In this document: piece after piece, positions 32,698 to 46,022 of the stretch
Layout of the letters: the number at the start of each line of letters is the position of its first letter
How positions within the stretch are numbered: position 1 is the stretch's first letter
From: Aphelocoma coerulescens
Lineage: Eukaryota > Chordata > Aves > Passeriformes > Corvidae
NCBI RefSeq assembly: GCF_041296385.1
Contig: NW_027184085.1
Span: 53,163,109 to 53,227,108 of the forward strand
Length of the DNA: 64,000 nt
Reading direction: 5' to 3'
Program-made: the position numbers and the translations under genes
The notes under the pieces: model-generated
The model's database searches: none
What the model saw: the letters and a program-made list of their open reading frames with translations, nothing else
Told to the model about the DNA's origin: nothing

Positions 32698-32940
32698 AGT
32701 TGCAGTCCCGGCGTGGAGGCGGCAGCAGCGGAGCGGAGCGGGCGGAGAGGAGCGGAAGCCCCGAGGCCGGAGCTCTGGGAGCGGCCCGGCCCTCAGCGCC
32801 GCGGCCCTGGAGCCCCGGGCCGGGGCGGGTGTGAGGGGGTGGCTGGGAGGGAGATGGGATGGTTCGCTGCGCCGCTTCTCGCCGCCAATGCGCCTTTTCT
32901 CTCTGCCACTTTTCTCAGGTACCTGCGCCGGCCCCTCCAG

Positions 32941-33681
32941 ATGGCAGTGGGAGCGCCAGCAACCCCGGCTCGGCAAAGGCAGGGACGGGCAACTACCGCG
33001 GCAACGAGGGACCGCACCCCAGCTCGGCAAAGGCAGGGACGGGCAACTACCGGGGCAACGAGGGACCGCACCCCAGCTCGGCAAAGGCAGGGACGGGCAA
33101 CTGCCGGGGCAACGAGGGACAGCAAGCCCGGCTCGGCAAAGGCAGGGCCCCAGCAGCGCCGGGGCAACGAGGGACAAAATCGGAAGAGTTCGGACACCAC
33201 CCGAAGCCCACCAAAGGTAAAATCAGGTAATACCATGTAATACCAGGTAAAACACGGTAATACCAGGTAAAACACGGTAATACCAGCTAATACCATCTAA
33301 TATTATCTAATACAGGTAAAACACGGTAAAATCAGGTAATACCAGGTAAAATCAGGTAATGCCAGGTAAAACACGGTAAAACAAAATAAAATTGGCAAAA
33401 AACACATCAAATGCCTTGAGTGATCTTTGCTCTCCCAGCGAGTGGCTTGCGATGCAAACAAATCCCAAAGCCCCCGCCTTCCCCGTGGGAGAGGAGGCCG
33501 GAGCCCCCCCGGCCTCAGCTGGGGTGAGGAGCACGCATGGCCCGGGGCTGTCTCCGTCCCTCTGCATCCTGGGGGGTCCTGTGGTGTCTTCAGGCCTCTC
33601 CTGTCGGGGAACGATCGGGACTGGGGGGATCTCTGTCCAAGTCATGGCGGGAGATACTCGGGGCGGTCACCCCAGGGCTGA
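32941..33681 (+). CDS. Candidate spliced gene, unit 3
   Basis: ATG at 32941, exon 2 donor at 33216/33217, acceptor before 33439, TGA at 33679-33681; repeat copy number as in unit 2. Confidence 0.35.
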
Positions 33682-33905
33682 GAGGGACGGAGCCCCCCTG
33701 GCCCCAGCCCCCACACGCATTTCCCAGGGCGAGAGGGACCGGGATGTGCAGTTGGCGGAAAGGCTGCTCGGCCGCGGTGCTCTCTTGCGCGCCCGGTGCT
33801 GCGGCCACGCCTCCCGCTGCCTCTCCCGGCGCCCTCTCCTCGCTGCCGGCCTCAGTGGGCGGCGCCCGCCGTGTTCCCACCGTCATCCTTGCATTATTCT
33901 CCTTT

Positions 33906-34162
33906 TTAAAGGAGCCTCCAAGGCTTTAGCACATTCATAGCTGTCTCATCTCCTGTGGGAGCCACTTCGATTCGAATTTTAGCAGCCTGCTTCAGCCTTT
34001 CCAAGCCCAGGGCAGTCCCCTCGGAGCCGTCTAGTCTGTGGCTCTTACACCATGTGCTTAAGGCTGTTAAAGCCTGTTGGTCGTATTTTATGCCTTTTTT
34101 TGTTAAAAAGCAAGTCCATACCTGTAGTACGGGGTCTTCTGGTGCTGAAACTCTGCGCCCAT
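33906..34162 (-). pseudogene. gag: Second-retrovirus gag fragment, unit 3
   Basis: Same fragment and same early frame change as in unit 1. Confidence 0.55.
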
Positions 34163-34592
34163 GCTGGCAATGTCTCCCAATTACAAAAAAGGAAAAAGAA
34201 AAAAAAAAGAAGGGAAGGTCCGTCTGAGCAGCAGCTCACTGTGCTACCTTTAGTGCCGCCGAGATGGGGTGGGGGGAGCGAAGCAGTTGGAAGCGTCTTA
34301 TCTGCCTCCTCTGATCTTGGGAGCAGTTTGGCTGCAAGGCGGCCGCCCGTCCTCCGAGTTGCAGGCGCGGTGCCCGGTCGCTGCAGCCGAGCCTTGGCCC
34401 ACTCCCGGTGCTCTCAGCACGGCACGCAGCAGCAGGGGAGGGGTTCCACAACTCACTCGTGGTTCCGCTCCAGGGCTGCAGGTTCGGGGGGTTCTCCTCA
34501 GGCGGGCGGCGTCAGCTCCAGGAGGCCTCAGAGTGTCTCGCAGCAGGCAGTGGTGGTGGTGGGGGGGGGGGGGGGGGGGGGAGAGGCAAGGG

Positions 34593-36476
34593 TCAGCCTT
34601 CTTCGGTGGTGGTGATTTGAATACAGCGTACAGAGGGGGAGAAGGAAAGGAGTAAGTGTTGTATCATGCATTTAACGCAGCCAATACCAACGATTAGCAA
34701 TGCAATTCCAGTAGCAATTGTTATTGCAAGTTGTGCTAACCATTTTCCCCACCCTGTGAGCCCAAAATACTTTAGGATGGTAGTGACCCATGAACTATCA
34801 AATACTTCTCGCGGTTGCATTGCATGAAACAAATTTCTAGTATGATTACTTATTTCTCTCATCTTAGCTCATGCCTCCTCAGCGGAGCTAGAGGCATTAT
34901 GAATTGTAATACAACCCTCAGTTTCTGTTCTATTGAACATCCCACAAACTCCTTGTTCTTTTAACAATACCATATCTAAAGCTAATCTATTTTGCAGAGT
35001 CATTTTAGTATTTTGCTGGACTTGGGTGTATAATTCTCCAAATGCATCTTGTGTCCAATTGCTTCATATACTTAATTGCCAGGTAATATCTTCTAATACG
35101 AACTGGTGTCTTTTAAAGGTAACATAGGGAGTAAAGAAATTTTCCAGAAATAGAGATACTTTTTGTCCAGTGGTATAGTAATCTGGAATGTCAACTCCTT
35201 GAATTGCCCATTCTGCTCTTTGTGTTGCCTTTGAAGAGGGAACACTACGACAGTGACGTTCTTTAGACACTTTGGTGAAAGTAAAAATACGTCTGGGGCA
35301 AAGGGAGGGAATTCCAATTCCACACCTAAGTCCAGCATGTTGTTCTAATGACAAATGTGAATAAAATATCTCATCAGAGCATCCCCAAGCCATTCCAAGA
35401 GGGGCTATATATTTTGCAGTTTTCCACTTAGTTGCATCTGCATAATCAAGGACGGTGATTTTTGGCTTAGTATTGATTGGAGTCCCACGGACTGGGTAGT
35501 GGCTAAAAGGAACTCCACATGGGTTGAGAAGGTATTTGTAGGAGGAGTTACAGGACTCATCTTGATTTCTCCAGCCTTTTGAGAGGTATCCCCAGCAAGT
35601 ACACACATCAGTTCCTAATGTTCAAATTCTAAGTGAAAACCATGTTTCTGGAGGATCTCCTGGTCCTTCTTTGCATGTTATCACCTTTGAGCAATTGAAT
35701 AGAGGACTATCTTCTTTTGTAGTCTTTTTTTTTAGTCTCTAAATTTACCTTTAAGAACTGTTTGTACAGAGCATGCCCACATTAAATGTTGTCAGTCGAT
35801 TGGGGTTCTATTCGTTATGTTCGGAAGTTGACCACAGCAGGAAGGGTTAAAAACTGTGCTATATTTGCCTTCATCTACATCTGGTGTGTAGAGTGGGTCA
35901 AACCGTGGATCCCATGGGTAAACAAGGCAGGGCTGTTTAGCATTATATTCCTCAAAGGTTATTGTCTCAGGGCTGAATTTACTTTTATCTAATTTGATGG
36001 CTGGGTGAGGGGATTCAATTTGAGATAAGATGGTTCTATTTACCTTTGGACGCCTAGTTCTACAATATTTCTGGTGCAACTGTCCTTCATGAGGTGCATC
36101 AGAAGGTGGGTCATATGTTTGGTAAAGGTTATGTACTATAGGGGTACCTCTGCACTCAACTTGGGCTCCATTTTTCTTACTTGTCCACTGTTCAGGTAGA
36201 GGCAATGGAGCTGCCACACTAGTCATATTGAGGACAAAAGATAAATTCAAGGGTACTATGTAAGATGGCAATCCTGGTTCAGCAGAATCAGGTAATGTTA
36301 CACATACACCTTGATCAGTAGGATTCCATATTTTTGCAAACCCTTTTCCTAATTTCCAGGCAAGGTTCCTTTGATCTAGCTCTGCTAGCTAGCTCTGCTG
36401 AGCACATGCACAAGGTAAATAAGCATAAAAATAGAGCTAACATGTTACAATCACAATTACCAGTAAACCGAAGCAT
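34593..36476 (-). pseudogene. env: env pseudogene, unit 4
   Basis: Open segments identical to unit 1; TGA codons at 35066-35064 and 34871-34869. Confidence 0.88.
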
Positions 36477-36586
36477 AGTTCGTAGCTGAGGTTTTTCATG
36501 CACAGTCCTGAATATTTTTTTCTCCTGTTGTTCAGTTACCTGTGAAAGACAAGAAAAAGTCTGTCCAGCCCCTTTCAGGGCTAATA

Positions 36587-39216
36587 TTAAAATGTAGGAA
36601 TAAGCCAGCGAGAGCTTATTTTGTGTTCTTTGCCATAAGCATCGTTTGCTTTCCAGGTATGCATGTTCAAAGGAGTAGTGAGTACCATGGGTACAGCTCC
36701 TGCGGTAGGCAGTTCCACCCATACAGGCTGTCCTGGGAAGCGTGCGGGTTTTTGATTACCTGTAGGTTTAGATGTTGCTGGTATCAAGGAGGGAGGCTGC
36801 AGATAAAAAGCTGTGAGTCTGGGACATCCATTTACTCCCCATTGCTCATGTACTGTTTTCACAGCATCCCATAGTCGTTCAGTCCAATTAGAATGTTGAG
36901 GTTTCAGAAATCGCTTAAGCAGGCCATTTGTTCTCTCGACGATGCCATTTGCTTGTGGATAATGGGGTGTGTGAAATATCCACTGGATGCCTTCTTCTTT
37001 GGCCCATTTTTGGACGATGGTCGCTGTGAAATGTGCCCCGTTGTCGGATTGGATAGGTACAGGTTTTGGAAAGAAACTGAACCACATTTTAAGGGCTTCT
37101 AATGTGTTTGCACTAGTTGCCCGAGAGAAGGCTCCTGCTTGGACTAGTCCTGACCTGGCTTCTACCGACACGTGTTGTTTGCCCTCAGACTTTCCAAAAG
37201 GTCCAATATCATCTACTTGCCATGTGTCCCACAGTCCCTTTCCTGTCTCTGATATGTGAGGGGGGTTGTTCTAAAGGGTGACGCTCTGATCGGGTCCGGC
37301 ACTGCTCGCATGAAGATCTGCAGGTACGGCACATTTCCCGAGTCCCCGGCCATCCTCTGCTCGCTGCTTCCTTGTATAGGTCTTGTGCCCCGGTGTGCTG
37401 TCGCTTTAAGTGCAACCATTCTAATAATGGATCCCAGTTTTCTCTTGGAGGTTTTCTACTTAGTGGGGCTAATCTGGCCCTCTCATCTACTTTGTGATTC
37501 CAGTGGCTAGTTGGGGTTTCCTTTTCTTGATGAGAGGCTACCCAGCCAACTAAAAAATTCCCCTTTTTTGCTACAGCAAGAATTTCTTGCCATTTTTCCT
37601 TTTGCCAAGCAGGGACCCTGTTTACTTCCCAGTCCTTTTTGTCCCAGAAGGGGAGCCATTCAGTACACCCTTTGAACACAGCAAAAGAATCAGTGTAAAC
37701 ATATACAGAGTCTGAGGTTTCAGATGCATGGTTAAATACACTCCAGACTGCTGCCAGTTCTCCCACTTGTGCACTACCTTCCCCTTCTGTTACAATTTGC
37801 TTGCCTGTATTTATTTGTAAGGCTACAGCACCACATTTCCAAACCTTACCTTCTCGCTTTGCTGATGCATCCGTAAACCACGCATTCTGCAATCGTTCTG
37901 AGTACGGGGGGAGCAACTTGGATCATAGAAGGTGAAAAGTCAGTGGTGCTATTTAGGGTTACCTCATCTTGTAGAGGAAGATTTTTGCGAGCTCCTTCTG
38001 TTACTTGAAAAATGGTGCAATAATGTTCCATTTGAGCATACCGTTTGCAAACAGAGGCACGTTGGGCCACCCCGTCAGGGGGTGGGATTCCTGCCAAAAC
38101 TGACTTGATGACTTGAAAAGGTTCCCTTAAAATCAGGGGTTGTTTGTGGGTAGTTTTCTCTGCTTCCTGAAAAGCAGTGCTGACCACGAATAAACTTTTT
38201 TCCCAGGTAGAATATCGTTTTTCTGCATCTTTAAAACTGCGTGAGTAAAAGCCTATGGGTCTGGTAGGACCATCGGGTCCTTTCTGCCATAAATGTATAG
38301 ACAGTCCAGAGCTTGCAAATCGCCATTCCATGTGTACTGGATCAGTGGGATGTATAGGAGCTAGGGATTGGTATGTGTTAGCTTCAAAAATTAGGAGTTG
38401 TAGGGCCTCATCGTGCAAGGGAGTCCAATCCCACTTTGCTTTTTTTCCTAGCAAATCATACAGGGGCCTTGCAATTATTGAAAAGTCAGGAATGTGTTTC
38501 CTCCAAAAAATTAGCAGGCCTAAAGCATGCTGCAGGTCTTTTTTAGTCTCTGGGGTTTCAATTTGGTCTAGGTGGCTGAGGGTGAATGGGGCTATACACA
38601 CCATTCCTCCTTTCCACCAGATTCCCAAGAATTTTACTTCTAGGGAAGGGAGTTGTACTTTTTCAGGAGGAATACGTAAGCCCGGGGATTCTAGATGTTT
38701 AATGATGTTTGTTTGTGTTGTTTGTACAGGTGTAATCTCATCTCCTGCCACCAAAATGCCATCAATGTATTGGTATACTCTTACTCCTGGTGCAGGAGGA
38801 ATGAGTGACAATTCTTGTGCTAGTGCATGATGTGCTAGAGTGGGTGAGTGTTTGAATCCTTGTGGGAGGCGAGTGAAAGTATATTGCTGGCCCTCCCCCG
38901 TGAAAGCAAAACGCTCCTGATCTTGTTCCTGCGAGGGGACCATAAAAAACATGTCCTTGACATCAATAGTGGCCATAATTTGATGAGCTTGTTCTTGTCT
39001 AGTAGCTCTCAGCTCAGCAATGTTTGGGACTGCAGCAGTGAGAGGCCCTGTATTTGAGTTAAGCCGCCGATAGTCTCCTGTCAGTCTCCAGTTGCCATTA
39101 GGCTTGCGGACTGGCCACACAGGAGCATTGTAAGGGGAACGTGTTGCAATCACTATTCCTTTTTCTTTCAAATGTGCAATAATTGGTGTGATTCCTTCTC
39201 TGGCTCCTAAAGGCAA
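36587..39216 (-). pseudogene. pol: pol pseudogene, unit 4
   Basis: YIDG Gly codon at 38760-38758; identical translations to unit 1. Confidence 0.92.
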
Positions 39217-39253
39217 GGGGTAAGGTTTGACATTGGTTACTAGGGAGGGGGGG

Positions 39254-39616
39254 AAGAGCAGGAGCAGAACTTAACAAACACAAATGGGAGGTTTCCTGCC
39301 CCAAAGTCCCTATTTTTCCTTCTTCATTGGTCCAAGGCCTTCCCTTTAGGAGGTCCAGACCCAGTGAATTTGTAGGAAATTCACCTGTAATCATTAGGGT
39401 GTCAACTGCTTTCTCTTCTGCCGGTAACCAGCGTCTTACCTTTGCTGTCATCTGGGCTTGGCTATTCTCAAAAACATCTGTGACACGTATACTCTTACGT
39501 GAGGGAGTGATTCCACGTGAGGAGGCATCTTCAATTTTAAGGGCAGACACCTGAGCACCAGTATCTACTAAAAAAGTTACCGGGGCTTTGTGGGGACCAG
39601 TAGGACAGGTTATTAA
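39254..39616 (-). pseudogene. pro: Protease remnant, unit 4
   Basis: DTG codons at 39565-39557; unchanged. Confidence 0.85.
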
Positions 39617-41185
39617 CGGGTCTCCTCTGGAATTGTTAGAAAGGCGCCTGATGTGAATCCACCCTTCGCCCCCTGGCTTACCTTCTGCAAAGATAAGGGT
39701 TTTCTGTCACCTTCCCTTTCTTGTGGTTCCTCCAGGGGAGGGGCTGTAGCAGGGACAGCTTTTAATGGTTCCTCTTTTGCTGGCCACTCTTGGATGAATA
39801 GTTCTAATTTATTAGTGGGCTGGCCATCCATTAGGGTCCTTGGGACTCCCTTTTGTAAGCCCGCAATCCACAGGGCATTTCTTTTCTCCTTGCGTTCTTC
39901 CCCTGTATTTGTTTGTCTACCCAGCCCAGGGGAGAACCTTACCTTTTGGAGTTTTGCTGGGGACAGGGTTCTGCACTCTGTGCGCCGAATTGATCTAGAA
40001 TCAGTTGTATTTGAAGGAATTGGGCCATATTTTCTCCCGTAATTAATTAATTCTTGTGCCACCTTCCCTCCCAGGTCCAAACCTTCCCTTTTGCCCGGTT
40101 AAGACTGAGGGAAATAGCTGCTGCCTCCAAGGTGGCTACAGCTCTTTCTGCAATTGGGAGACTTTCTATTTGTCCTTTTAGCTGCATGCCTATGGGTTTC
40201 ACAGCTTCAGGGAGGCCTCTGATAAGAGGTATCATTCTCTCAGGATCCACAGGCACCATCACTGGAGATTCACCTCGTGGTGTTAATTTCCTATCATGCA
40301 TCATTTGTAAACGAGCCGCTTTCTGTACACTTTCTACAGTCTGATTGACATTCCTTACTATAGCCAGGGGATCTCCTCTTTCTGCAGGACTGAGTCTGCC
40401 AGCCCAATCAGCAGCTCTCTGGGGAGGGACCAAGGAGCACGGTTATCTCCTGTGGTAAGGAAGACTCCTGCCCCTCCAGTACCCTTCTGCCTCTTTTTCT
40501 GAGAACAGAATTTGGTCAGCCCGTGTGAGAGAGAGTCTCCAAACACATTCAGTTTCAGATTCTTTGGGACTTTGGCTCTATCCTTCCTTTAGTTTGGCCA
40601 ATTCAGTAGCTGTAGATGGGATTTCTTTTGTGGTTATGTCAGGTGTGTCGTCGTCTGAAGCCTCATGGGTGTATTCTGTTTTAATGAAGGGACGGAGCGA
40701 GGCTGAGGGCTTTTCTGAGTGATTACGCAAGGATTCTAAGTCCGAGAGGGGGTACGCTTCTTTAGATAGTTCCAGCTCTGACTCCTTTTTTCCCTCATTT
40801 GCTGATCTTGCAAACAGCTCCTCTCGGAGCACACAGACAGTAGCCTTTTCATTCCTTATCTCTTCCTGGAGGAGGTGGGTGTTAGCTCCAGCTGAAATTG
40901 CAATGCTTTAACCAAATGCTGTAATGAAGCAGTAATTTCCATATCAGCTTTCTGCTGGTGCTCTCTGTGTTCTACTGCAGCTAGCACAGCAGCAGCTAAG
41001 ACAGAACATACCACTGGTTGTGCTTTACCTTTTTTGAGTCTCGCTCCTGTGCGCAGGACAGAGACTCGATCAACGAGTGCTTGGATATTATACCAATAGT
41101 TTTGTGCCCAGTCCGTCCCTGGAGGAGATGGCCTGGCACCAAATTCATCCAACAAAGTAAACAAAGCTTGTGTATGATGTCCCAT
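39613..41185 (-). pseudogene. gag: gag pseudogene, unit 4
   Basis: ATG at 41185-41183; same breaks as unit 3. Confidence 0.75.
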
Positions 41186-41682
41186 GTTACTTACAAATGT
41201 CGGAGTGATCATTCCTAGAGGATGCCCAGCGTAAAGTAAATTTACAGAAGTCTCACCCCTGCACTCTGGGAAGGTTCCTCTTCTGCCAAACCAAAGAAAG
41301 TTACAAACACTGGAGTAGTCTCTCTTGAGGGACACCCCTTACAAAATGGTTTCTGAGGTCCTACTCCTTACACCTCGAGAGCACCTAGTGTTTACCAAAG
41401 TTACAAGTCTCAAAATTACTTTCCAAACTCCCGGGTCTTTTACCTACAGGAGTGCCAATTTCCCAGACCCTGGGCCTCGGGAGCACCGTTTTAGCTCAGG
41501 TGCATGTGCAAACACACAAGCAAGCAAACAAACAAACAAACAAAAGAGTAAGACAGAGTAAGAAAGGTAGAGAGGTGTTAGGAAATGTAGAAAGGTACGT
41601 TGTTTTATTTTCCTAAAATGACCCAATCATAAGAATTAGCAATTCATGCATTTTTTGGAAACAACACTCTCATTTTACGGGG

Positions 41683-41700
41683 ATCCTGCCGACTATGCCA
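41683..41700 (-). promoter_or_regulatory. Primer binding site, unit 4
   Basis: Identical to unit 1; LTR remnant at 41707-41861. Confidence 0.8.
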
Positions 41701-42345
41701 ATAAAGTGTTACGATCCGGTTCAGACCCAGAAAAGCAAAGCAGGCGAAGTCTCTGAGCATAAACCAGAAAGAACTTAGAAGGTTCAAAATATTGCCAGAT
41801 ATGAGATTAAAACCAAACGAGATTAAATGTCGATGCCAAAAAATTGATGTATTTTATTTGACAGTAAAAGTAGGGCCCAGTTTGGGGCCAATCACCCTTG
41901 CAGTGCCTAAAGGGGCTCCAGCAGAGCTGGAGGGGGGCTGGGAGCACCCGGAAGCGGGAGCAGCCAGAGCTGGGAGCACCTGCATCTTGGCCAAGGCAGC
42001 TGCCGCCAGGTTTGGTGGTGCCTGAGCAGGGCGGGGACGATGCCAGGGACATCCCGCAGTGACGTCTTCTCTTTTCCACTGGGCGTGCGCTCGGTCCCAA
42101 AGCGGACGCCCATTCTGATCTCAGTCTCACTCCATGTTTAGACACGCTCACAGTCCTGGATTTCATCCCATGCCAGTGGCAGACCCGTGCAGCCCCAGAG
42201 CCAATACCAAGGCCAGGCTGAAGGCAAACGCCACATTTAGCCTTCACGCCAATGGTAGCTGTAATGTAAAACCCAGCCCTAACGCCGAGGCCTCTCCTAA
42301 TTCCAGCCCCTTGCTAAATGCTCAGCCCTAAACCAAATGCAACGG

Positions 42346-42919
42346 TGTAATAAATGAATTGGTTTCAGGGTGTTGATTTTTACTGTTTGGATGAGATAGA
42401 AAAGAGGGGAGTTGATAGTTGGATACATGGGCATGTTAACGGAGGATATTGCGAGACTGTCTGGGTGTAATATTGGAGTGTGAGCACTAGGTGGAGACGC
42501 AGTTGGGGATGTGATGACGTGATGGACTAGAAAATGACCTCATGCAGGTGATGTCAACATCTTGGACCGCTTAGCCAATCATTCGACACCCTCGGGAAAT
42601 GATTGGACAAAAATGCATCTTGATAAAGACCAATAGAACCCCTGGAAGCAAGCCAATCAGAAGAAGAATCCAAAATCCACCAATTGTGAACGGACCGAGG
42701 GCATAAGAACGGACCTGGGACTTTATCCGGGGAGCTCCTGCGGAACTTGGGGTCCAAGGTTGCACCCAGTGGGTCACACTGTCCTTTTTGTGTGCTGCTT
42801 TACTCTGGCTTGTCGTGCGGAGCCTGGGCTTATCCTGGGTTCTCGCTCTCAGTTGTTAATGAATAAACAAACGAGTTGGCTTTTCTCTTTTAAAAAAAGT
42901 CTCAGCCTCGTTTATAACA
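42346..42919 (+). mobile_element. Solo LTR, unit 4
   Basis: Same termini and ACGG flanks as in unit 1. Confidence 0.82.
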
Positions 42920-43957
42920 ACGGTGAGCTCGAAGGCCAAAGCCAGCCCCAACTGCAACTCTTAAGATCAAGCCCAACACCAATCCCAACTGAAGCCCTAA
43001 GTCCAGCTTCGAGCCCAGCCCCAGCCCACACTCCAATGCCGCCTTTAGCTCTAACTCCCAAACTCAGCCCCAACTGCTGCCCTAAGGCCAACCATTCATG
43101 GAGTTAAGGCCAGTGCCCCAGGTGCACTCCCTAGCCCAAGGCAGGCTCCAAGCTCAAGGCCACCGTTAGCCCTAAGGGCAGGGCCAGCCCTAAGGCCGGC
43201 CTGAGCCGCAATGGCAGCCAAAGGCAGCCCAAGTGGGGCTTCAACGCCGACCCCTCCCCCAGCCCGCCCTGATGCCGGCCCTGCCTCCCTGCGCTGCGAG
43301 CCAGGCGCTGTCCCCGCGTGTCACAGAGGCCGCGGCCTGTGGAGCAATCAGCGGGCTCGGTGCGGTGCTGGCACTGGCCGTCCCCGAGCCCCCTGCCTCT
43401 GGGGCAGTGTCGTCGCCCGGAGACGTCGTGGCCCCGCCGCCTGCGCCGCAGAGTTGTCACAAAGGGCAGCGGCGACATTAGGACTTCCTGGCCAGCCGCT
43501 ATTTCCAGGCACGATGCTTAAGCATGGATCGGCCGCTTCTGATAGCGTGTCTGTCTTGGGCGAGCGTTTTTGTGATGGCTGTGCAGGCGCGTTGGATACA
43601 GCTGCAGGACGCTCTGTTTCCACAGAAAATTTGCGGCCAGCACTGCCAGGCATGGTCACAGGATGCCTGCTAGTAGTGGCTCAGCAGCTCTGAGACCGCT
43701 CTTTGCAGCGTCCAGCGGGGAGTTAAGGGCAGCGTTGAATCGAATGATAGCAATGCAAAAGGATGCAAAGCACAGCGTGTGAACAGGAGCTTTGGAGCCC
43801 TCGGCACACAGGATATTTCAGAGGAGAAATCCCCTGGTGCACCTGGCCCCAATAAAGAGCGGCCGCTGCTGAATGCCACACTCCAGTGGCGTTTTAAATG
43901 TAATTTTTCTATTTTATAGGGTTTCATTTTTGCTAAGCTTTGGTAATGCCCGGGGTG

Positions 43958-44130
43958 TGATGTCATTGACCCGCTGCCTCTCGACCAATCAGATCGCTCC
44001 GCTACGTTCTGGCCCCGCCGCTCATTGTTTCCTCACAATGAGGAACCTTGGCGCTCGATTCCCATTGGCTGCCGCCCGGGGGGGCGGGGCTTAGGCTGCC
44101 TATATAAGGCGGCGGCGGTGGCGGGGCTTC
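43958..44130 (+). promoter_or_regulatory. Pol II promoter, unit 4
   Basis: TATATAAG at 44101-44108; matches unit 1. Confidence 0.85.
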
Positions 44131-44373
44131 AGTTGCAGTCCCGGCGTGGAGGCGGCAGCAGCGGAGCGGAGCGGGCGGAGAGGAGCGGAAGCCCCGAGGC
44201 CGGAGCTCTGGGAGCGGCCCGGCCCTCAGCGCCGCGGCCCTGGAGCCCCGGGCCGGGGCGGGTGTGAGGGGGTGGCTGGGAGGGAGATGGGATGGTTCGC
44301 TGCGCCGCTTCTCGCCGCCAATGCGCCTTTTCTCTCTGCCACTTTTCTCAGGTACCTGCGCCGGCCCCTCCAG

Positions 44374-45114
44374 ATGGCAGTGGGAGCGCCAGCAACCCCG
44401 GCTCGGCAAAGGCAGGGACGGGCAACTACCGCGGCAACGAGGGACCGCACCCCAGCTCGGCAAAGGCAGGGACGGGCAACTACCGGGGCAACGAGGGACC
44501 GCACCCCAGCTCGGCAAAGGCAGGGACGGGCAACTGCCGGGGCAACGAGGGACAGCAAGCCCGGCTCGGCAAAGGCAGGGCCCCAGCAGCGCCGGGGCAA
44601 CGAGGGACAAAATCGGAAGAGTTCGGACACCACCCGAAGCCCACCAAAGGTAAAATCAGGTAATACCATGTAATACCAGGTAAAACACGGTAATACCAGG
44701 TAAAACACGGTAATACCAGCTAATACCATCTAATATTATCTAATACAGGTAAAACACGGTAAAATCAGGTAATACCAGGTAAAATCAGGTAATGCCAGGT
44801 AAAACACGGTAAAACAAAATAAAATTGGCAAAAAACACATCAAATGCCTTGAGTGATCTTTGCTCTCCCAGCGAGTGGCTTGCGATGCAAACAAATCCCA
44901 AAGCCCCCGCCTTCCCCGTGGGAGAGGAGGCCGGAGCCCCCCCGGCCTCAGCTGGGGTGAGGAGCACGCATGGCCCGGGGCTGTCTCCGTCCCTCTGCAT
45001 CCTGGGGGGTCCTGTGGTGTCTTCAGGCCTCTCCTGTCGGGGAACGATCGGGACTGGGGGGATCTCTGTCCAAGTCATGGCGGGAGATACTCGGGGCGGT
45101 CACCCCAGGGCTGA
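44374..45114 (+). CDS. Candidate spliced gene, unit 4
   Basis: ATG at 44374, exon 2 donor at 44649/44650, acceptor before 44872, TGA at 45112-45114; repeat copy number as in unit 2. Confidence 0.35.
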
Positions 45115-45338
45115 GAGGGACGGAGCCCCCCTGGCCCCAGCCCCCACACGCATTTCCCAGGGCGAGAGGGACCGGGATGTGCAGTTGGCGGAAAGGCTGC
45201 TCGGCCGCGGTGCTCTCTTGCGCGCCCGGTGCTGCGGCCACGCCTCCCGCTGCCTCTCCCGGCGCCCTCTCCTCGCTGCCGGCCTCAGTGGGCGGCGCCC
45301 GCCGTGTTCCCACCGTCATCCTTGCATTATTCTCCTTT

Positions 45339-45595
45339 TTAAAGGAGCCTCCAAGGCTTTAGCACATTCATAGCTGTCTCATCTCCTGTGGGAGCCACTT
45401 CGATTCGAATTTTAGCAGCCTGCTTCAGCCTTTCCAAGCCCAGGGCAGTCCCCTCGGAGCCGTCTAGTCTGTGGCTCTTACACCATGTGCTTAAGGCTGT
45501 TAAAGCCTGTTGGTCGTATTTTATGCCTTTTTTTGTTAAAAAGCAAGTCCATACCTGTAGTACGGGGTCTTCTGGTGCTGAAACTCTGCGCCCAT
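45339..45595 (-). pseudogene. gag: Second-retrovirus gag fragment, unit 4
   Basis: Same fragment as in unit 1, with the short purine tract upstream. Confidence 0.55.
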
Positions 45596-46022
45596 GCTGG
45601 CAATGTCTCCCAATTACAAAAAAGGAAAAAGAAAAAAAAAAGAAGGGAAGGTCCGTCTGAGCAGCAGCTCACTGTGCTACCTTTAGTGCCGCCGAGATGG
45701 GGTGGGGGGAGCGAAGCAGTTGGAAGCGTCTTATCTGCCTCCTCTGATCTTGGGAGCAGTTTGGCTGCAAGGCGGCCGCCCGTCCTCCGAGTTGCAGGCG
45801 CGGTGCCCGGTCGCTGCAGCCGAGCCTTGGCCCACTCCCGGTGCTCTCAGCACGGCACGCAGCAGCAGGGGAGGGGTTCCACAACTCACTCGTGGTTCCG
45901 CTCCAGGGCTGCAGGTTCGGGGGGTTCTCCTCAGGCGGGCGGCGTCAGCTCCAGGAGGCCTCAGAGTGTCTCGCAGCAGGCAGTGGTGGTGGTGGTGGGG
46001 GGGGGGGGGGGAGAGGCAAGGG

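Larger units (their letters stand above)
22814..34244. repeat. Macrosatellite unit 3
   Basis: 11,431 bp. It carries the T inside the gag C-run (28636) shared with units 4 and 5, and the CpG-segment A variant shared with unit 2. It thus links the two variant groups. Confidence 0.97.
34593..41861 (-). mobile_element. Endogenous retrovirus, unit 4 copy
   Basis: Follows the longest poly-G tract (21 G). T in the gag C-run at 40069, as in units 3 and 5. Confidence 0.93.
34245..45677. repeat. Macrosatellite unit 4
   Basis: 11,433 bp. It has the longest poly-G tract (21 G after three GGT), and a C at 43444 shared only with unit 5. Confidence 0.97.
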